33,283 nt of DNA from a bacterium (GTDB lineage: Bacteria; Planctomycetota; JADGBV01): positions 1 to 33,283 of the forward strand of contig JAHFOS010000032.1 in NCBI GenBank assembly GCA_023261545.1. Direction: 5' to 3'. Shown one piece after another: positions 32,901 to 33,283 of this stretch. The notes under the pieces are model-generated. The model did not search any database. It was not told where the DNA came from and saw only the letters and a list, made by a program, of their open reading frames with translations. The position numbers and the translations under genes are program-made. How positions within the stretch are numbered: the first letter of the stretch is position 1; every line of letters starts with the position of its first letter.

Positions 32901-33283
32901 CGTCACCAGCAATAAGTTGGGCTCCGGTTCTGTAATTTCAGCAGCCATGGCTGCGGGCGCTGTGGACACCACCGCCCTGGCCGCGGGCGCGGTGAACGGA
33001 TCAAAGATTGGCATCTCGGGTAACGTAAGTGGCGACTTCCTGACCCACGACGGAAATAACTGGGTGCGAACTGCGACGATTGGAGCGAATAAAGTCAGTG
33101 GACGTCTCGACGGCACGCAGTTCGGAGTTTCCGGCAACATCAGCGGCGACTTCCTGAGCTTCGACGGCAACAACTGGGTGCGCACGACGGGCGTGGCACC
33201 GGCGGACGACTCGGTGACGGGGGCGAAGATCGCGGTCACGGGCAACGTGAACGGCGACCTCATGACCTACGACGGCAATAACT
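26908..33283 (+). CDS. giant secreted repetitive surface/fibre protein, 3' end outside window
   Basis: The frame is open from the ATG at 26908 to the last base (I read every codon; no stop), at least 2,125 residues. Residues 1-19 are a signal peptide cleaved at ALYA-GS. Residues about 24-140 form the N-terminal beta domain common in exported repeat proteins (IPFAGVLRNSSGLLFSGNAQL, STLWTNDG, GNFSVFLGDTALPN, APSAFAARR). Then come seven 18-residue SGSYNDLTGKP-type repeats (202-327), modules with SGTVALLTDI and NQTIDLGSxSxRMREVYxGNL, three 59-residue units, a dense array of GNVNGDLLTYDGNNWVR motifs (25 complete in the window), and VGIGTTDPKQILHI / KVGIGTVTPSTNLHV segments typical of tail-fibre-like proteins, which often end in a self-cleaving S74 chaperone domain. 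I see no Cys codon. It probably forms a surface fibre or adhesin; function is inferred. Confidence 0.88.
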   Translation, partial: MRKLTSLLIVLAALPALYAGSSDHIPFAGVLRNSSGLLFSGNAQLKFALVNAGGTSTLWTNDGSPGLPPTRAIPFVVTKGNFSVFLGDTALPNMTSLPATVFDSGDVYLRVWIENGTGIFEQFGSDRKMAGAPSAFAARRFTGNAIDGAGIGLASPAAARFTNLSAGTLVLNGVVFPSVPGTPGQVLGMASGNVNWLTLAAVATSGSYNDLTGKPALATVANSGSYNDLTAKPVLAPVATSGAYTDLTGRPTLATVATSGSYTDLSGRPILAAVANSGNYIDLAGRPTLAPVATSGAYTDLTGRPTLATVATSGNYVDLAGRPTLATVATSGGFADLSGAGTMTGLTMNGNILLEGATVDTNKATLTVVNPTAPRTITFKDESGTVALLTDITGSGANTALSNLASVAINTSLLPSGNQTIDLGSASARMREVYTGNLNVTGIVALPAGSITGTHLAPGIIGSSQLAANAVNAAAIAAGAVDGTKISVSGNVSGDVLTFNGTNWVRAATLGTSQIAAGAITSGLLAANAVNAAAIATGAVDGTKISVSGNVSGDVLTYNGTNWVRAATLGTSQIAAGAITSGLLAANAVNAAAIAAGAVDGTKISVSGNVSGDLLTFNGTNWVRAATIGTSQIINNAHLKPITNNTIDLGAAGNGFRDLYIAGNAQIATYLALAQGNNPAAVSGNGLLYADSSGNLIFRNSNGTATDLLAAVSGNANANTALSNLASVAINTSLLPSGNQTIDLGSSSARMREVFAGNLNISGTVTLPAGSISGTQLSTNAITSTQIANGAVGAAQIATGAVGGSQLANGAVGTSQISNGAITSGLLAAGAVNGVAIAAGSVDGTKISISGNVNGDFLTYSTNTWVRTAGVAPADDSVTGAKIAVSGNVNGDLLTYDGNNWVRAASLTSAQVGTGTVGTSQLAADSVDGSKIAVSGNVNGDMLAYDGNNWVRTAGATVADDSVNGAKIAISGNVAGDLLSYDGNNWVRTAAVSTAQIADNAVNGDKIAITSNVNGDLLTYDGNNWVRTATLVASKISGRLDGSQFGVSGNVSGDLLTYDGNNWVRTATLASSKIGGRLDGSQFGVSGNISGDFLSFDGNNWVRTVGIAPADDSVTGAKIAVTGNVTGDLLYYDGNNWVRTAAIVSSQISNGSVNGAKISITSQVLNDLLVFNGADWVRKPMIGGNQFGVSGNVSGDFLTYDGNNWVRTTGVTPADDSVTGAKIAVTGNVNGDLLTYDGNNWVRAASLTSTQVGTGTVGTSQLAADAVDGSKIAVSGNVNGDLLAYDGNNWVRTASVIIADDSVTGAKIAVTGNVNGDLLTYDGNNWVRVASLTSAQVGTGTVGTSQLAADSVDGSKIAVSGNVNGDVLAYDGNNWVRTTGVTPADDSVNGDKIAVAGNVTNDLLVYDGNNWVRRALMSGSQFGVSGNVANDLMVFNGTIWVRRAKIDGSQFGVSGNVSGDFLSFDGNNWVRTTGVAPADDSVTGAKIAVTGNVNGDLLTYDGNNWVRAASLTSAQVGTGTVGTSQLAADSVDGGKIAVSGNVNGDLLAYDGNNWVRTASVIIADDSVTGAKIAVSGNVNGDLLTYDGNNWVRTTGFTLSGTGNFSGNVFLGDSTADSIKLGGDSLAFEGTTVDSYTLTMKVANPTAARTLDVRDLSGTVALLSDVVADSWTTSGGNVYRNSGRVGIGTTDPKQILHIYNTDALGGLFLDGSQFPSLLLGYSGTVRGQLSYSNGNDFLPNTNGSAFVIKSPAGHNIVFGSGDIAGATGNSHLIITGAGKVGIGTVTPSTNLHVMGNLLFADGTQGSGKVLTSDAAGVATWQTLAADASTSLNNLAGVLINSTLKPNANNTIDLGASGNAFRDLYIAGSANMSGNVTLGDSTSDTIKLGGDSLVFEGTTSDNNTLILKVANPTAARTLNLPDASGTVALLTDITSGANTSLSNLSAVSINTNLLPSGNQTIDLGSNSLRMREVYSGNLNVSGTLTLPAGSISTTHLAAGSVTSNKLGSGSVISAAMAAGAVDTTALAAGAVNGSKIGISGNVSGDFLTHDGNNWVRTATIGANKVSGRLDGTQFGVSGNISGDFLSFDGNNWVRTTGVAPADDSVTGAKIAVTGNVNGDLMTYDGNN
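27511..27888 (+). repeat. seven tandem 54-bp (18-aa) 'SGxYxDLTGKP' repeats
   Basis: Seven consecutive 54-bp units, each starting with GTA/GTG/GTT-GC (V-A), encode VATSGSYNDLTGKPALAT and variants (VANSGSYNDLTAKPVLAP, VATSGAYTDLTGRPTLAT, and so on). A partial eighth copy (VATSGGFADLSG) follows at 27889. Units vary by several residues and many codons, so they are not recent copies. The motif is familiar from phage tail fibres. Confidence 0.92.
28321..28803 (+). repeat. three 177-bp (59-aa) tandem repeats
   Basis: Units start at 28321, 28498 and 28675 and share NAAAIAxGAVDGTKISVSGN followed by VSGDVLTxNGTNWVRAATLG and TSQIAAGAITSGLLAANAV. They differ at only a handful of bases, mostly third positions (GCC/GCT, ACG/ACA). 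The third copy decays after ATIGTSQI. The near-identity at DNA level indicates recent duplication or gene conversion. Confidence 0.9.
29500..31683 (+). repeat. array of GNV-GDLL-YDGNNWVR repeats with 108/147-bp alternation
   Basis: Twenty WVR-containing motifs lie here, at Trp-codon positions 29500, 29608, 29755, 29863, 29980, 30094, 30208, 30316, 30433, 30520, 30628, 30775, 30883, 31030, 31138, 31225, 31312, 31420, 31567 and 31675. The spacings are 87, 108, 114, 117 or 147 bases, always a multiple of three. The run 30520-31138 alternates 108 and 147, a 255-bp (85-aa) higher-order unit, and 31312-31675 repeats it. DNA identity between units is high. Confidence 0.93.
33061..33283 (+). repeat. 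second block of NNWVR repeats, cut by window end
   Basis: Trp codons are at 33061 and 33175 (114 apart). A third would begin exactly at base 33283 (108 further), where the window stops on its first T. The block 33121-33283 is nearly identical in DNA to 31258-31420. The array therefore continues, and the true length of the gene is unknown. Confidence 0.9.

Overview
The window is GC-rich chromosomal DNA from a diderm (Gram-negative-type) bacterium. The evidence is a lipopolysaccharide-export (Lpt) gene group, an outer-membrane beta-barrel protein, a probable lipoprotein and several proteins with signal peptides. GTG and TTG starts are frequent. I cannot place it in a phylum from the sequence. 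The mix of secreted repeat proteins and many palindromic intergenic repeats is what one often sees in environmental, uncultured lineages, but that is an impression and not a measurement.

Layout. 1-4503 (minus strand): transaldolase (4503-3529), then a separate group with a secreted Asp-box protein translationally coupled to a metallo-beta-lactamase-fold hydrolase, a small charged protein, and a second MBL-fold protein cut by the window edge. 4974-7740: an outer-membrane beta-barrel protein (plus) facing a sulfatase (minus). 8082-9353: a DadA-like FAD oxidoreductase. 9746-13652: lptB, an LptC/LptA-like protein, lptF and lptG, with two palindromic repeats inserted between the genes. 13775-14528: two small membrane proteins (DUF4234-like and DUF2752-like). 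14785-16552 (minus): pyrD and a VapBC toxin-antitoxin pair with a recognisable promoter/operator. 16866-21117 (minus): a tightly overlapped set trpS - PanP-type decarboxylase - secreted protein of unknown function. 21130-23432 (plus): mnmG and a small STAS-like protein. 23861-33283 (plus): a FecR-domain protein with a long Lys/Glu tract, a lipoprotein, and a giant repetitive secreted protein that runs off the window.

The most interesting content is the last 9.4 kb. From 26908 to the final base one frame stays open with no stop codon (I read every codon): at least 2,125 residues with a signal peptide, an 18-residue tail-fibre-like tandem repeat, and 25 complete copies of a 'SGNVNGDLLTYDGNNWVR'-type motif at quantised spacings. 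Many copies are nearly identical at DNA level. Together with the FecR-domain protein and the lipoprotein just upstream it looks like a cell-surface fibre cassette; that function is inference.

The second theme is four families of nested palindromic intergenic repeats. One of them, a 250-bp element with terminal inverted repeats present three times, is flanked by perfect 10-bp direct repeats at two of its three sites. That is direct evidence of transposition by a non-autonomous (MITE-like) element whose transposase is not in the window.
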